Below, piece by piece: positions 24,052-37,307 of a stretch of DNA of 64,000 nt. A program made the translations under genes and the position numbers. Position 1 is the stretch's first letter, and every line of letters starts with the position of its first letter. Below the pieces are notes generated by a model that saw only the letters and a program-made list of their open reading frames with translations, was not told the DNA's origin and did no database searches. This DNA is from Drosophila miranda (taxonomy: Eukaryota; Arthropoda; Insecta; Diptera; Drosophilidae): assembly GCF_003369915.1 (NCBI RefSeq), contig NC_046677.1:3968001-4032000 (forward strand). Direction: 5' to 3'.

Positions 24052-26360
24052 TTCTGCCCACCCAGCCCATGTCGCAGCTCTCCAAGATCGTGCTTGCCGC
24101 CGCCGCCCAGGCCAGCTCCCAGGAGCAGCAGCAGCAGCAGCAGCACCAACACCAGCAACAGCAACAGGAGAGCCTCTACAGCTCAGTACACCAGCAGCGG
24201 CAGCTGTTCTGTCCGCGCCACAAGCAGGAGCTGCTCAAGTTCAGCTGTCGCACCTGCTGCATCCTAGTGTGCAAGGAGTGCATCGTTCTGGAGCACTCGA
24301 CGGGGCTGCACGAGCTGGAGAACGTCCAGTCACCAGCCCTGGCCTCGGCGGCCGCCACTGCGGCTTCCGCGGCGAACGAGACGGCCCTGCAGACCCTCCT
24401 GGCGGACATGCGCGGCAAGATCGGAGAGATCGTGGGCATAGCCGGCAATTCCGACCAGAATCTGACCAAGGTCAAGCTGCAGTACCAGAAGGCGCACAAC
24501 GAGCTGAACGAGACGCACCAGTTTTTCGCATCCATGCTGGACGAGCGCAAGGCGGAGCTGCTGAAGGAGCTCGAGTCCCTCTACTCGGCCAAGATCAACA
24601 GCAACAACGCGTGGCTGCAGCGCTCCCGCGATCTGATCGACAAGGGCCTGGCAACGTGCGAGGCGGTGGAGCGCTCACCCGCTCCTCCCTCCGCCTTGTT
24701 GGCGGAGGCCCTTCTGCTGCGCAAGTCTCTGGAGCAGCAGCTGCAGACCGCCATCCAAGACATGCAGCTGCCCTTCGAGATGGAGTTTATGTCCAACTAC
24801 CAGTCGATCCAGGCCGGCGTGCGCAACACCTTTGGCTATATCCGGGCCAGCAGCTCTGACGGCGGCCATGGCGCCCTCAGCCAGGCCAGCAGCGCTCACG
24901 GCAAGCAGCCGCCCATCGCTCGGCCCACGCAGAGCGCCAGCAACAGCAGCGCCAGCAGCGCCGGGAGCCACAGCCACCACCATTCAGGCGGGCAAGCGCA
25001 GTCGGGCGCCCAGCACCATCACCACCATCAGCAGCTGCACCAGGCGCAACAGCACCAGCTGCAGACCCAGTCGACGCTCCACGGCCTCGGGTTGGGTTTG
25101 AGCGGAGGCCTGCTCGAGAGCAGCTCCGTCGGAGGGGGGGCGTACACGAATGGCAGCAGCCTGCTGCTGAGTGGTCGGGAGCGCAGCACCCTGGCCGTGG
25201 AGCAGCATTTCGGCGAGCTCCTGCCCAAGCGGGGCGGTTACAGCGGCAGTGGATCTGGATCGGGAGCCGGCACCGTGGCCCACTACAATCCATACGAGAA
25301 GTGGAGCAACGGGGGCAGCGACAACCTCTTCTCATCGGTGGGGGCCGCCAGCGGCGGCAGCTCTGCCGTCGTGGACGCATTTGCCAGCCAGCTGTCCAGT
25401 CTGTCGTCTGGTAACGTGGTTGGGGGCGTGGTGGGGGGCGGCAGCGCCGTGAGCTCAGAGTCCCTGCTGGACCTGACCAACAAGCTGCTCTCAGCCACCA
25501 TCTACCCGCCCAAGTCGCAGATCAAGCGCCAGAAGATGATCTACCACTGCAAGTTCGGGGAGTTTGGCGTGATGGAGGGCCAGTTCACGGAGCCGAGCGG
25601 CGTGGCGGTGAACGCGCAGAACGACATCATTGTGGCGGACACGAACAACCATCGCATCCAGATCTTCGACAAGGAGGGCCGCTTCAAGTTCCAGTTCGGG
25701 GAGTGCGGCAAGCGGGACTCGCAGCTGCTCTACCCCAACCGCGTGGCCGTCGTCCGCAACTCGGGCGACATCATCGTGACGGAGCGGTCGCCGACGCACC
25801 AGATCCAGATCTACAACCAGTACGGACAGTTCGTGCGCAAGTTCGGGGCTACGATCCTGCAGCATCCGCGCGGCGTTACGGTGGACAACAAGGGGCGGAT
25901 CATCGTGGTGGAGTGCAAGGTGATGCGCGTGATCATCTTCGATCAGAACGGCAACGTGTTGCACAAGTTCGGGTGCTCCAAGCACCTGGAGTTCCCCAAC
26001 GGCGTCGTCGTGAACGACAAACAGGAGATCTTCATCAGCGACAACCGGGCGCACTGCGTCAAGGTGTTCAACTACGAGGGCCAGTACCTTCGCCAGATCG
26101 GCGGCGAAGGCATCACCAACTACCCCATCGGCGTGGGCATCAACTCGAACGGCGAGATCCTCATTGCGGACAACCACAACAATTTCAACCTGACCATCTT
26201 CACGCAGGACGGGCAGCTGATATCGGCCCTCGAGTCGAAGGTGAAGCACGCCCAGTGCTTCGACGTGGCGCTCATGGACGATGGCAGCGTGGTGCTGGCC
26301 AGCAAGGACTACCGCCTCTACATCTACCGCTACGTGCAGCTGGCGCCCGTGGGTATGTAA
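23148..26360 (+). CDS. brat: Brain tumor, TRIM-NHL translational repressor
   Basis: RNA-binding growth suppressor that works with Pumilio and Nanos (hunchback repression) and segregates to the ganglion mother cell in neuroblast division. One uninterrupted 1070-residue frame. Visible layout: a low-complexity N-terminus with a near-continuous serine run (about residues 82-112); B-box 1 (about 188-235, starting RCTACKSKCSDAVAKC); a Gln tract with few interruptions (about 268-302); B-box 2 (about 354-395, LFCPRHKQELLKFSCRTC); a coiled coil (about 400-550); a Ser/Gly/His/Gln-rich linker; and an NHL beta-propeller (about 789-1070) with repeated signatures such as PSGVAVNAQNDIIVADTNNH and PNGVVVNDKQEIFISDN. 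As in D. melanogaster Brat (1037 residues), there is no RING finger. The acceptor at 23099 and the ATG at 23148 (AAAG before ATG) define the start. Extra length over D. melanogaster probably lies in the homopolymer tracts and linkers. Confidence 0.98.
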
Positions 26361-29300
26361 ACACGCTCGACATCCACACCCACAACCACAACCAGAACCG
26401 CAACCGCAACCGCATCCGCATCCACGTGCGGAAGGACCTGTGCCTGTGCGTCTCTCACTCACTCTCTCAGTAGTTTGACTTGCGCGGTCACTCTCCCACC
26501 ACTCTCTCACCTGTCACCTGTCACCTTCTTCTCATCTTTCCTATGTCCCATCCATGGACCATGTCTCTCTCTCTCTCTCTTTCTCTCTCTGACTCTCAAA
26601 TCCTAGGGTAGCGAGCAGTAGGCCCGCTCCGCTCTGTAACTCGCTCAGTAACTGTAAACACACGCACACTGTTGGAACGATTTTTATTACCTTATAAATT
26701 ATTGTTGAATTTTGTTTTATTTTTATATACATATATATTTACACTGTTAAGCCTAGTTTTTACTTTTGTGTGTATTTGTTTATGATATGTGTATGTATTC
26801 ATGTTCATGTTCAAAAGTCGGATCGCTTCCGCCCCCAGCCCCCAATCCCCTTCGACCCCCTTCACCCTATCACACAGGCCCCTTGTTCCCTGCTCCCTCT
26901 CTCACGTGCGCAAGTCCAAAGTGGATAGAAACAAAAAAAAAAAAACAAAAACAAAAAACAAGAGCAAACCACAAAATAAGAATTTTTATATAAATCATAA
27001 TAATAATACCAGAAGAAGTCCCTCCACTTTCTCATGTTCGTTTTGAAGCTACGGAAGAAGGAGCAAGAGAAAACATGAATTAAAAATAATACAACTAAAA
27101 CTGAAAACTAACGAGACATAATTAACGATTAGCTGCTTATAACGACGAACGACGAGCGATACTCGAAGAAGGGTCGAGTCGAGTGGAGTCTAGGAAGAGC
27201 GTAATTATTTGATAACCGATTGTAATTCTAGATGTATAACTGCGCAGATTGTTTGTTATTATTATTCTTTGATTTCATAAACATTTGATACATATATATA
27301 TATATTATACAACTGTTTTTATGTTTATAAATTATTTTTTGATTACATTACTATCTATTGATTACTGATTATTTATAAAAACCTATTGCTTAAGAAATGT
27401 TTGCTACCTTTATACGAAAACCGAACCCGATCCCCCGAGCCCGAACTGAGACCAAACCGCGACACAACAGAATTCATTTTTTATACTCGCCTAGTTTTAC
27501 GTTTGATGTTTTCTATTCCATTGTTTTACGATTTATACACCACACCACACCACACCACACAAGAAAGTATCTTAAATAATAATACAACCAACACAATCTT
27601 TGCCGTTTCTTAATTTGAAACCCAACACAAACACAAACAGAAACAAAGACAAACACAAAAACAAACATACGCAAACAATTAGCCTAAGTCGTAATTGTTG
27701 ATCCTTGATTTACGAGTGTTACGCAGCTCGTGGTCCCGCAGCTTCGATGCAATTTGAACCTATTAATGTTCCAATTAAAAGAATGCATAAATCAATTTTA
27801 AAGTAACAAATACATTTAACTGAAAGTGGGCAATCAGCGCAGAAGACTTAACATTTATAACTACTATAATTATACAACTATGTAGGTATACGTATACAAC
27901 GGGCGTACACGCGTATGCATGTGTATGTGTCCCCATATTTACATACGCATATATGCGAGTGTGTAGGCAAACACTTGAAGAGTGAAACGAAACAAAAATC
28001 TCAAATAATTTAATAATTATTAAAGAAACGTAAGGAAAGGAAAGGAACGGAGAGGAGGGGCAGGCAGCAGCTTCGCTACGCTCCTTACGCTTGTGGCGTA
28101 TCCACTGTATCCGTTTAAGGCATTTACTTTTCTAACTAAAGTGTTCTCTAAGTGTTAGTTAAATAATAATAATTAACGATTAGACGAGCAGGGGGAATAT
28201 GTAAGGAACCGAACCTTTTGAGACTACAAACGCAACATTAACAGGAACAGCATTTAAAAAATGTTTATTTTGTAATTCTTAAAGTAATTAATCTCTCTCT
28301 CTCTCTCTCTTTTTTTTTTTTTGTTGGTTTTGCTTGGAGCCCCATGTGTCCCAGCAGCCCCCGACCCCGTCCCCGTCCCCCCACCATGACCTCCTCATAC
28401 ACACACACACACACATAAGCAGGTATTAGACTTCTTGAATATAATTATTATACATACCTATGTATTACTTATTTAACTATGCTAGTGCTTTCATTGTTTG
28501 TTTTGGAAAAACGCTTTTCTTAGTGTATTTTATTTTATTGAATTGTATTTTTTTTTTGGTTTTCTACGATTATTTTTGTGTGTATTTATTAAGTGAGATT
28601 ATTATATATACGAGCATATATTTTGTAGTTCTCTCTTGTTGTATGTAACCCCCATTGACTTGAACGACTATTGTAACGATGAATGATGTATCGATGTATT
28701 GATGTATTGATGTAGCTGTAACGACGACGACGATGCAATGATGCAAGGGGGGGGGGGGGGGGGGGGGGGAAGGGTAAACGAAAGTATTGTACATTTTCCG
28801 TGTGAGAAAACTTTTTACTTGACAACCAAAAAACAAAACCACAAAAAAAAACTAAAAACTAAAAACTGTTGAAATTTTTTTATATACAAATTGTTGAAAG
28901 AAAGAGGAAAAAAACTGCTATCGGTACCATCAATAGAATGATGGTATTCCACACCTACATAGCTGATTATGTATAGTACAGTACAGTACATGCATATATG
29001 TATATGCTAATGAAAACTATTTAATTGTATTGTATTTATTAGCATTTTGGATGGATTAGCACTGACCGATTCCGGCGAGGACTTTAATTTTTGTATTTTG
29101 TGCTTGCGTAAACTTGTTTTTATGTTTATCAACTATTATTATCATTATTATTAGGTTTTTAAATGTTATGAAACAACCACACCCACACACCCACCCACAA
29201 ACACACACACAAATAAAAATGAAAATACATTTAAATTTAGTATTTAAAAAAAAAAAAAAAAAAAAAAAAACTCAACCCTCTGCTCAACAAATTGTTGTAA

Positions 29301-29591
29301 ACCGTTGTCTACACGAAGCACACAATCCAACAAATGCCACAAACAAAATAAAAACATAAACCGAGAAACATTAAAGATTTTTATATATATTCTGATACGA
29401 AAATACCCCCACTTGTTTGCTTTATTTATTTAGTAGTTTTATTTGGTTTGATTTATTTCTTAGTTGATTTCCATAGTTTGAACAGTTGCGATACAGTGAA
29501 CTGTACAGTGTACACCCCTGATGACGCCCCCGAGACCCCATCTTTCTGCTGTCCCCCCTCCCCATCCCCCTTGTCTGTAGTAGCGATATAA

Positions 29592-29629
<38 letters not shown>

Positions 29630-32600
29630 TATATGATGAATGTATGTTGATAAACATTTGATGAATTGAGAATCTAATAGACTGTGCAACAACAAAAACA
29701 TAAGGAAAACCGAAACAATTTTTTTTAAATAAAAACATACATATGGATATGTTTCTCTATACATATACGAAAATTGGTCAAGAAGAATCCACACACCCAC
29801 ACAGGACACTCTAAGGAATCATATTTCTGATATGCAATGTTTGTATGTACAAGCTATCAAAACTAACAACATATATATGTACATGGATAGTACTCGATGC
29901 CCACGTACTCGCATATGTACGTGGATGCAGTTTTATTTCTGATAATCGGAATCGATAAACGTTTTACATATACCGCCAACTAACTGTGCTCTCCCCTAAG
30001 TATACATGTACACGAATATATATACATACATACATATATACTCGTATATAGCTACCTACATATATGGTCGCCAAACTGAAGCATCGGAGCGGTAGAACTC
30101 TCCTACAACTCTGGCTCTGGCTCTGGCTCCTGACGTTGGCGCACACTCGTACGTACATATAAACCGATTTATATATGTTAACATTACCTATATAGTATAT
30201 GTACATGTAGTTGGCCATTTGTGATTAGTTTTTCGGGGAAAGGTCTCGTTTTCCCCGCCCAAAAACAGGACAAGAAAAGAAAAGAACAGAACAGAACAGA
30301 AGGGGAACTTGAATGAAAAGTAACACCATCGGTAGGATGGCGCAAGGAAGCAAGAGAACCGATCTTTACGGATTAGAGCTAAGTGTAAGTGTTGTTTAAT
30401 GAATGGAAAGGGCAGTCCAGTGCATGCTAGTGTTGGAACTCACTCGTGCATATATACATACATATATACACGTACTTATGCATATACATTTGTATGTGTA
30501 TGCATACTACTATTACGACTATTATTTGATGTGATTGTTACGAGCTCTATATGAACGTTGAATGGAATCGAAGCGGAATCGGAATCGAAATCAAACGAGA
30601 TCAGTCCCCCCAAGAACTGGTCTCTCTGTCTTTTTTCGAGCTGGCCATGAGGCTGCCAACCAGGCACGCCTTCCATGGAGGACGAAACCTAGGCTACACT
30701 CGTAGGCGTCCATGCATATGTATGTATGTACGTATGTATGTACATATATGTTTGTATGTCATATCTAAACCAGAAAACCAAAAGTCATTTTAATTGTAGT
30801 TTATATTTTTGATAAATGTTATTAAGGAAAAGAAACCAAAAGTAAACCAAAGGCATTCGTATTCGCATTCGTATTCGTATTCGTATTCGTCGGCGTCGTT
30901 GAGCATGTTTGGAGCATGGAATTTAAATTTTGTAAAAAATTCTAGTAGATCGGATCGGATCGATATCGACAGACGTCAATACGGCCCAGCAGCGAACTAA
31001 TAATAAACCAATAAACCCCAGAACCCCAAAAGTAAAAGTAAATTAAAACTCAAACTGGCTTCGTAGAAGTGTTTTTAAGTATTACTAGACTATGCCTAAA
31101 GGAACCACTCGAGAAATGCTTAAACACTATTTAGTACATATATAGGAGGCGTACGAGTATATCTAACTGAATAACCAAATGATTATGCGTGTCTATGCTC
31201 GGAGCAGCCAACGCCAGTGCAGAACGAGCTCGGATCGGATTCGGAGTTCGAGTTCGAATCCGAATCGCTTTGCCTTGCGGCGGCCCCGACAGTTTTCTGT
31301 AAGTAGAATTTTAATTCTTATACTAGTCCGTCAAAGCGTTTTAACAGAATATAAGTATACAGTATATATACAGATAAATATACATAAATCGTGAGACTAT
31401 ATACGGTATAAATTGATGTATGTTCAATATGCATGCTTGAGTAGTGTCTGTTTTTATGTGTGTCATTTGTGCGAATCGTAATATTGCAAAAAAAAAAAGG
31501 ATTGTTCTTTCCCCTCTTACCATTTGCCCCTCACAGTGGGTCTGTATGGGTATACAGATTCTGCGGATGGGATATTCCTATAGATATTCCCTTCTTTTGG
31601 CGGGTAGCAATCTCAATCGCAATCCCAATCCCAATCCCGATCCCTATCCACATCCCAACCACAACATAAACATAAACATATACATAATTGATAAACACTA
31701 AAAACCAAACAAATAATTGACTATGACTGATTTTATACACGAATTGAAAACATTTACACAACAAATTATACACATATACATGCATAAACATATATATATT
31801 TATAATGTTGCTACTATATAACGAATCAAGTTGAAGTTGAAGCCCGCCTCCGCGGGGGCTCTCTCTCCATCTGTAATACATTTACACACTAGGCTACTTC
31901 TGCTACATAAGCCGTAAGTTATGAACAGTATATATATATATATACGATATATATATATCTACAAGTATACATATACGAATATATTTATGTGTGTGTTTAA
32001 AGGCAAACAACCCAATTTAGTAGAGAACTTACCACTTTTTCAACACTCGAAAACAACAAAATCTTAGACTGCTTCGAAAACGTAAACGTGAAACTAAAAA
32101 ACTTAAAAAATCTAAAAAAAAAACTTTAAAAAAACCAGAAAAACTCTTATGTGAAATAAAATGAATATGAGACTCGTTTAGGGAATTTTTCTGAACAGAC
32201 TTTTCCGTTTCCGCTTTTCCACGCTGCACTTGTTTAAACCGAGGAACGAAGACTCAACTGATTTTAGATGGAAACTGATCTTTCACTCTCTCAAGACCCT
32301 TGAACTCTAACGCGCAAGACATCCACAACCACAAATAAATATATATGAATATTTTCGCTAATTTTTCTAGCTGCAAAATACAATATTTATATACATAATA
32401 TACATATACATACATATATAACCGATAAACATAAACATAGTGCGTATAAAAAAAAAACGAAACACAAGGCATATTAACTGTTTGTTGTTAGCTGCTTATT
32501 CTTCCTATTGAAGACTAAAAAAAAAAACTAAAAACCAAAAAAAAGAAAAGAGAAACTATAAAACGATTCATATCCCAAGCATTTTTGTAAGTTTTAGAGC

Positions 32601-33693
32601 AAGGCAACGCATTTCAAAAATAATAAAAAATTGTTAGGAATTTAAGGTAAAAGTTAATGAAACTTTAAATGAGAACCAAAAGGGCAATGGAAAATGCAAT
32701 AACTAAATAAGCGAATTCTAATGATTTGTTGATTATTTATTGATATTTTATTTCCCGCATTGCTTGTATTAGTATTTTTAAGGCGGATATGAGGCCACAT
32801 ATTATATTGCCAGGAATCCCATAAGAATGTACACTTTCGATTTCCGATTTGTTGGTATAATTTCCTTTTCGTTGTTACCCATTGATTTTAATTTTTGTAC
32901 CCCCTTTTTTTTTTGCAGTGTTGCACAGCAAAAACCACGACAGCATCAGCACCCAAAGCTTGGCAGACAGAATACAGCATTTCATTTGAAAAGAAAGAAA
33001 AGAAAGCACACGTATCTAATCTATATTATAGCTATTATTAACAAACATTCCCCATTTACTTCTGCTATGTTAAATTTGTTGTTTGAGAAATCAAAGGGAT
33101 CCATTCAATGTACACAAGCAATGAAGGATGCCGATGCCATTACCTACCATAATCTCGCATAAGGACATGTGGACAGTTGGACAGTTTTCGTTATGCAATT
33201 AATTTAAATCAATTTCGGGACTCAAAAATCTATATGAATGCACACTGGTATACGTACATATGTACATATGTATGTATTTCCAATTAGTGTAAATGAGTCT
33301 CTACGGTCGAACCGCACACAAGACACACACACACACACACACAGAGATACAGATACAGATACAGAGGAAGAGATACACATTCGATGGATAAATGTTAGCT
33401 CGTTTAATCATAGTCACGCATACGCATTGCATTCGATATAGATTCTAGTGTTTATATAGCTATATAGTGCAACTACGCCGATCATGGAACCATCATCTAG
33501 TCATCATGCATACAAATAAATATGTATTTTTATAATTATTATTAATTATTAATTATTAATATTAATCAATAATAAGTGGAAAACTAAACCAAAAAAGAAC
33601 GAGAACAGAACGAGATCGAGATCGAAAACATAACAGAACAGAACACCAATCTAATGTTAAATGTCTAATGTTACAATTAAGTTTTCTTTATAT

Positions 33694-33724
<31 letters not shown>

Positions 33725-34147
33725 TGTAATTATGTTTTAGCTAACGTTTATATATTTTTTGACTAAGAATTCATTTTTATACGTACAATATACATATGAT
33801 ATGTATTCCCTTCAAACGCAATTTGAATTTGAATTTAAAGTCTCTGCTAAAGCCAAGTTGAATTTGAAAGTGTAACTAAAATACAAAAAAAAAACGAAAA
33901 AACAAAAAAACGAGAGTATACAGGGTGTTGCTTCAATTGCTTTTACATACATATATACCGTACACATAGACATACTTGAACACATATTATTAATGGAAAA
34001 ACCAAAAACAAAACCAAAACCAAACTTTTTATACGCTGAACAATATGTTTTCCCTGTGGTTAATTGTTTTCACAAATCGTTCAGTTGAATCCCTTATATT
34101 TCGCTCAAATTTTGTTTTAAACTTAAGAAATACAAACAAAGTATAAG

Positions 34148-34178
<31 letters not shown>

Positions 34179-35610
34179 ATGTTAAAGCAAAGGACAAGAA
34201 TGTGGAAAATATGGACTGACATGCAAATAATGTATATCATTGAGGGTTGGCATTTTTAATCATATATGCATAATTATATATATATATATATTATATAGAG
34301 ACTTTGTCAGGCGCCATTCTCAGCTGTTTCGAAAGAGGAAATTGTTAAATTTTTGTGTTGAAAGAAATGAAAAAATATGAAAAAAAAAAACGATATACAC
34401 GCCCACCAAATGCATACTATATGCTATATACTGTTTCTAATATGCATACAAAGATTTAACCTCATACATACAGAATTAGATTTGGTTCATGCTTGTACTC
34501 TGTACTCCACATGACACTCAACCAACCTACTGCCAGGATCAGCTCTCGTCTCATCTCATCCACTCATGCTCCCGCATGGTACTCACACACCCACTCACCC
34601 ACACACTCATTGAATCATTCAGTCAGTCAGTCATTCAGTCATTCATTCAAGTACCCGATCCTACCAACGAACCAAACACACAGTTTAAAGATAATGACAA
34701 CTTTCTCAAGAATATCAAACCAAAACGAAGAAGCATTTAAATTGATCACTTTCTATTTTTCGATAACCACAAAGCTGTGTTTTTTGTATTCCACTAGATT
34801 TGAATTCGGACGAAAAAGAACAGAAAAGAACAGAGAAGAACAGAAAACAGAAAAGAACAAAGTAAAGTGTATTGTAATCATAATCTTAACTAAATCGAAT
34901 ACGATATAATTGAATGTGAACGTTATAAACTCATTAACTATTATTATTACTACGATTCCAACTTGATGTGCATTTTATGTACATGTATACATATATAAAA
35001 AAGCAAAAACAAAAAGAACAGAACAAGTCAAAGATTAAAACTCATTAATGTAATGTGTAAGTAAAGCAAAAGCAACAAAAACTTGCAGTAAATTATATAT
35101 AAATATTTTTATACACGTGGAACAATTATAATAATATCTGAAATGCTGTAACTTGCTAGAGCTAATTCTGGAGAATTCTGGAAGGGAGACACCTCTATGA
35201 ATTTTATATATATACTGAATACTGATTATGAATTGTACTCGAAATACCAACAACAGCAAACAGAAACAGAAACAGCAACAGCATCGAAAAACAAATTGCA
35301 AGATAATACGAGTAGGGATGGAGTAAAAACGAGAACGATGAAAAGTCTTTTAATGCTTAGGGGCCACAATTTTCGAAGTAATTAAAAAACGAGAAAAACC
35401 AAAAACCAAAAAATGAAACATGAAATTATTATTATATTAAAGTACGGTATTAATTAACATTTAAAAAATGTTGTGTAACAGTAATAATAAACCAACCAAG
35501 CAACAAAAACCAACAACCACAATTGTATTATTGTAAGAATTTCTATTTCCATCAAACACACAATAAAATTATTTTGTTTTTAAATAAAGCAATCGAGTTT
35601 AATGTTCACT
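26361..35610 (+). other. brat: Long AT-rich 3' UTR of brat, with alternative poly(A) signals
   Basis: About 9.2 kb of AT-rich sequence with no credible coding region follows the brat stop. It has an RNA-like look: U-rich runs, AUUUA-type elements and several AATAAA signals. These include one near 29213, one near 29345, one near 31005, and a distal pair at 35563 and 35584 after which the texture changes. D. melanogaster brat is known to have a neural, ELAV-dependent extended 3' UTR, so I infer proximal and distal isoforms. Notable simple tracts are G(23) at 28747-28769, long A runs near 29246-29270 and 34149-34177, and (TA)n near 29597-29625 and 33704-33725. Confidence 0.7.
28747..28769 (+). 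repeat. Homopolymer tract of 23 G
   Basis: Uninterrupted G run in otherwise AT-rich presumed brat 3' UTR. Its length may be an assembly artefact, but a shorter run would still stand out. Confidence 0.85.
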
Positions 35611-36177
35611 TAGAAGTGGGTTCCACAGGCTCTTCTTCGAAAGGGATATACGTGGATACGTGGAGATAACAAATCAAAATAGTCATTCATAATCTCAATC
35701 TTTGATTGTTCGGCTTCGACAGAAAGCATTACATTTACATATGTCTATCTATAGTCAATGATAACAAGAATAGAGTACGGCTAATCAAGAGTATCTATTC
35801 GTGGGTGGCTCGAAATACATTGAAAAACGGGAAGTTTTCTGCAAACAGCAGAAAATCACAGAGGAATACAAACCTTCATCGAATCTGAGAGCATTTAACA
35901 TTTAGTGAACCGAATAAAAAAATCAAGTGATCCTGAAAATAATAATCATGCTTTCGATGAACGTCTAGCATTTCTCATTCGTAGTTCAAAATTCAATGTG
36001 TTAACACAGAGAAAAATATTTATGTATAAAATATTTGCAATTTCATTTTGTATTTGTGTTCTGGGTTTCGTTCTCTAATTGAGCCATAATTGAGCTGAGA
36101 CTGAGCTAATAATCCCAACTGAATTAGCATCTCGTTGAGCTTCGCATAGCTTTTAGACGGAAACCCCCTAAAGAATC
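35611..36177. other. Intergenic and 5' leader of the first Cys-rich gene
   Basis: No protein-coding signal on either strand. The last part probably contains the promoter and leader exon of the gene that starts at 36238, because a consensus donor (AATC|GTAAGT) occurs at 36178. Confidence 0.4.
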
Positions 36178-36237
36178 GTAAGTATAATCAGTCTATAATG
36201 ATCATTCCCGGCAAAGCACTGATGTCTTTTTCAGAAC

Positions 36238-36390
36238 ATGTGTTGTGGACCAGCTTCGTGCTGCCCGAGCTGCGGCCCACCCTGTGGCGGACCCTATTCT
36301 ACGCAATGTTGCGTGGAGCTCTGCTGTTCCCCCTGTACCCCGGCCTACTTGCAGTGCACCATCTGTCCCTGCTACCCTCGCTGTTGCTAG
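36238..36390 (+). CDS. Small Cys-rich protein 1 (male-specific sperm-protein-like), 50 aa
   Basis: Short open frame starting MCCGPASCCPSCGPPCGGP and ending CYPRCC. About a third of the residues are cysteine, in CC and CxxC patterns. This composition is that of the Drosophila male-specific transcript (Mst84D/Mst87F, CGP-rich) proteins found in sperm tails; assignment to that class is by composition, not alignment. The ATG lies three bases after a TTTTTCAG acceptor (36234), and a matching GTAAGT donor at 36178 predicts a 57-bp leader intron. An AATAAAAATAAA poly(A) region follows at about 36486. First of three tandem genes. Confidence 0.75.
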   Translation: MCCGPASCCPSCGPPCGGPYSTQCCVELCCSPCTPAYLQCTICPCYPRCC

Positions 36391-36499
36391 CACAGTGAAG
36401 GACGAAGAGTTACCATTGTCCTCACGGCGGATAGCCCTAAAGATTGCTGATCCCAACTAACGAAATGATAATGCAAAACAAAAACAAATAAAAATAAAA

Positions 36500-37148
36500 T
36501 ATAATAGATCACAAGATAATATTGCCTTGATTTCCATTTGTTCTTCGGGCAGAGATGGGACTATAATTTTTCCGACTGTTGGGCTAGTCCCGGATTTGAA
36601 CCCAGCTCCACCAGCGAGATGGCCTAGTCCCGTGTGGGCGATCGCCCTTTAATACTCACTTTTGTATTGAGCCTGAACAGGCTGTGGCTTTTCATTTACT
36701 AGAATCGAATGAGTTCAGTTGGTTGCTAAATTCAATTCCGATCCGGTCAGGTACGTTGTTCGGCTGATTCTCAAATATTTCCACAGGTGAGTGATCGAAA
36801 AGGTTGAAAAAGATTCCTTGGAGTAAACATCTCACATACCATATACTCTACATATGTATTTGTATACCTCCCATTGATTGCACGGTATGTGTACACTGTA
36901 CAGTCTATATGGCCATATCCCCTGTTTCTAAGCCAATTGTATGAGGGATTCCCTGCAGATAGTGTGCCTTACCATTTACCAGAAAAATGTATCAATCACA
37001 TATAGTACTTTGCATCAAAGCGATCCTTCATGGAAATCCTTCATGGGTGCAGCCACCCCAATGAGGACTTTATTTTAGTCGAGTCTAGTCTTAGTCTACT
37101 ATTGGCCTGATTGAATGACCCGCCTCTCGTCCAACCCCCAGAGCCACC
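36500..37148. other. Spacer and leader intron between Cys-rich genes 1 and 2
   Basis: A CAG|GTGAGT donor at 36787 and a pyrimidine-rich acceptor ending ACCCCCAG at 37141 suggest a 355-bp leader intron for the gene starting at 37149. Nothing else is supported here; a tRNA-like string near 36580 was rejected. Confidence 0.4.
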
Positions 37149-37307
37149 ATGTGCTGTCCAAGTCGCTATTACCGGAACACGCCGTGCGTGCAGTGCTGTC
37201 TCATCGACTGCAGCTACTGCTGCTTCCGATCAGACTGTTGTGGCCCCTGCTGTGTGACCACCCACCCGCCTAGTTTGTGCGGCGGGTGCTGTGGATCTTG
37301 CTGCTAG
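37149..37307 (+). CDS. Small Cys-rich protein 2, 52 aa
   Basis: Frame starting MCCPSRYYRNTPCVQCCLI and ending CGGCCGSCC. It has the same size, MCC start, CC doublets and C-terminal CC as its two neighbours, so the three are probably tandem duplicates. GCCACC precedes the ATG (good context) and a splice acceptor lies 7 bp upstream. There is no signal peptide. A structural sperm or seminal protein is inferred from composition only. I found no clear poly(A) signal close to the stop. Confidence 0.7.
   Translation: MCCPSRYYRNTPCVQCCLIDCSYCCFRSDCCGPCCVTTHPPSLCGGCCGSCC

Noticed and set aside
23225-26510. Long antisense open frames over brat (for example 23463-24164 and 25491-26510, minus)
   Set aside because: Shadows of a GC-rich coding exon; composition mirrors the sense codons (Leu or Cys runs opposite Gln).
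36566-36650. tRNA-like string on the minus strand (GGTTCAAATCC, B-box-like)
   Set aside because: The T stem has mismatches, no matching acceptor stem or clean A box can be drawn, and no anticodon arm forms.
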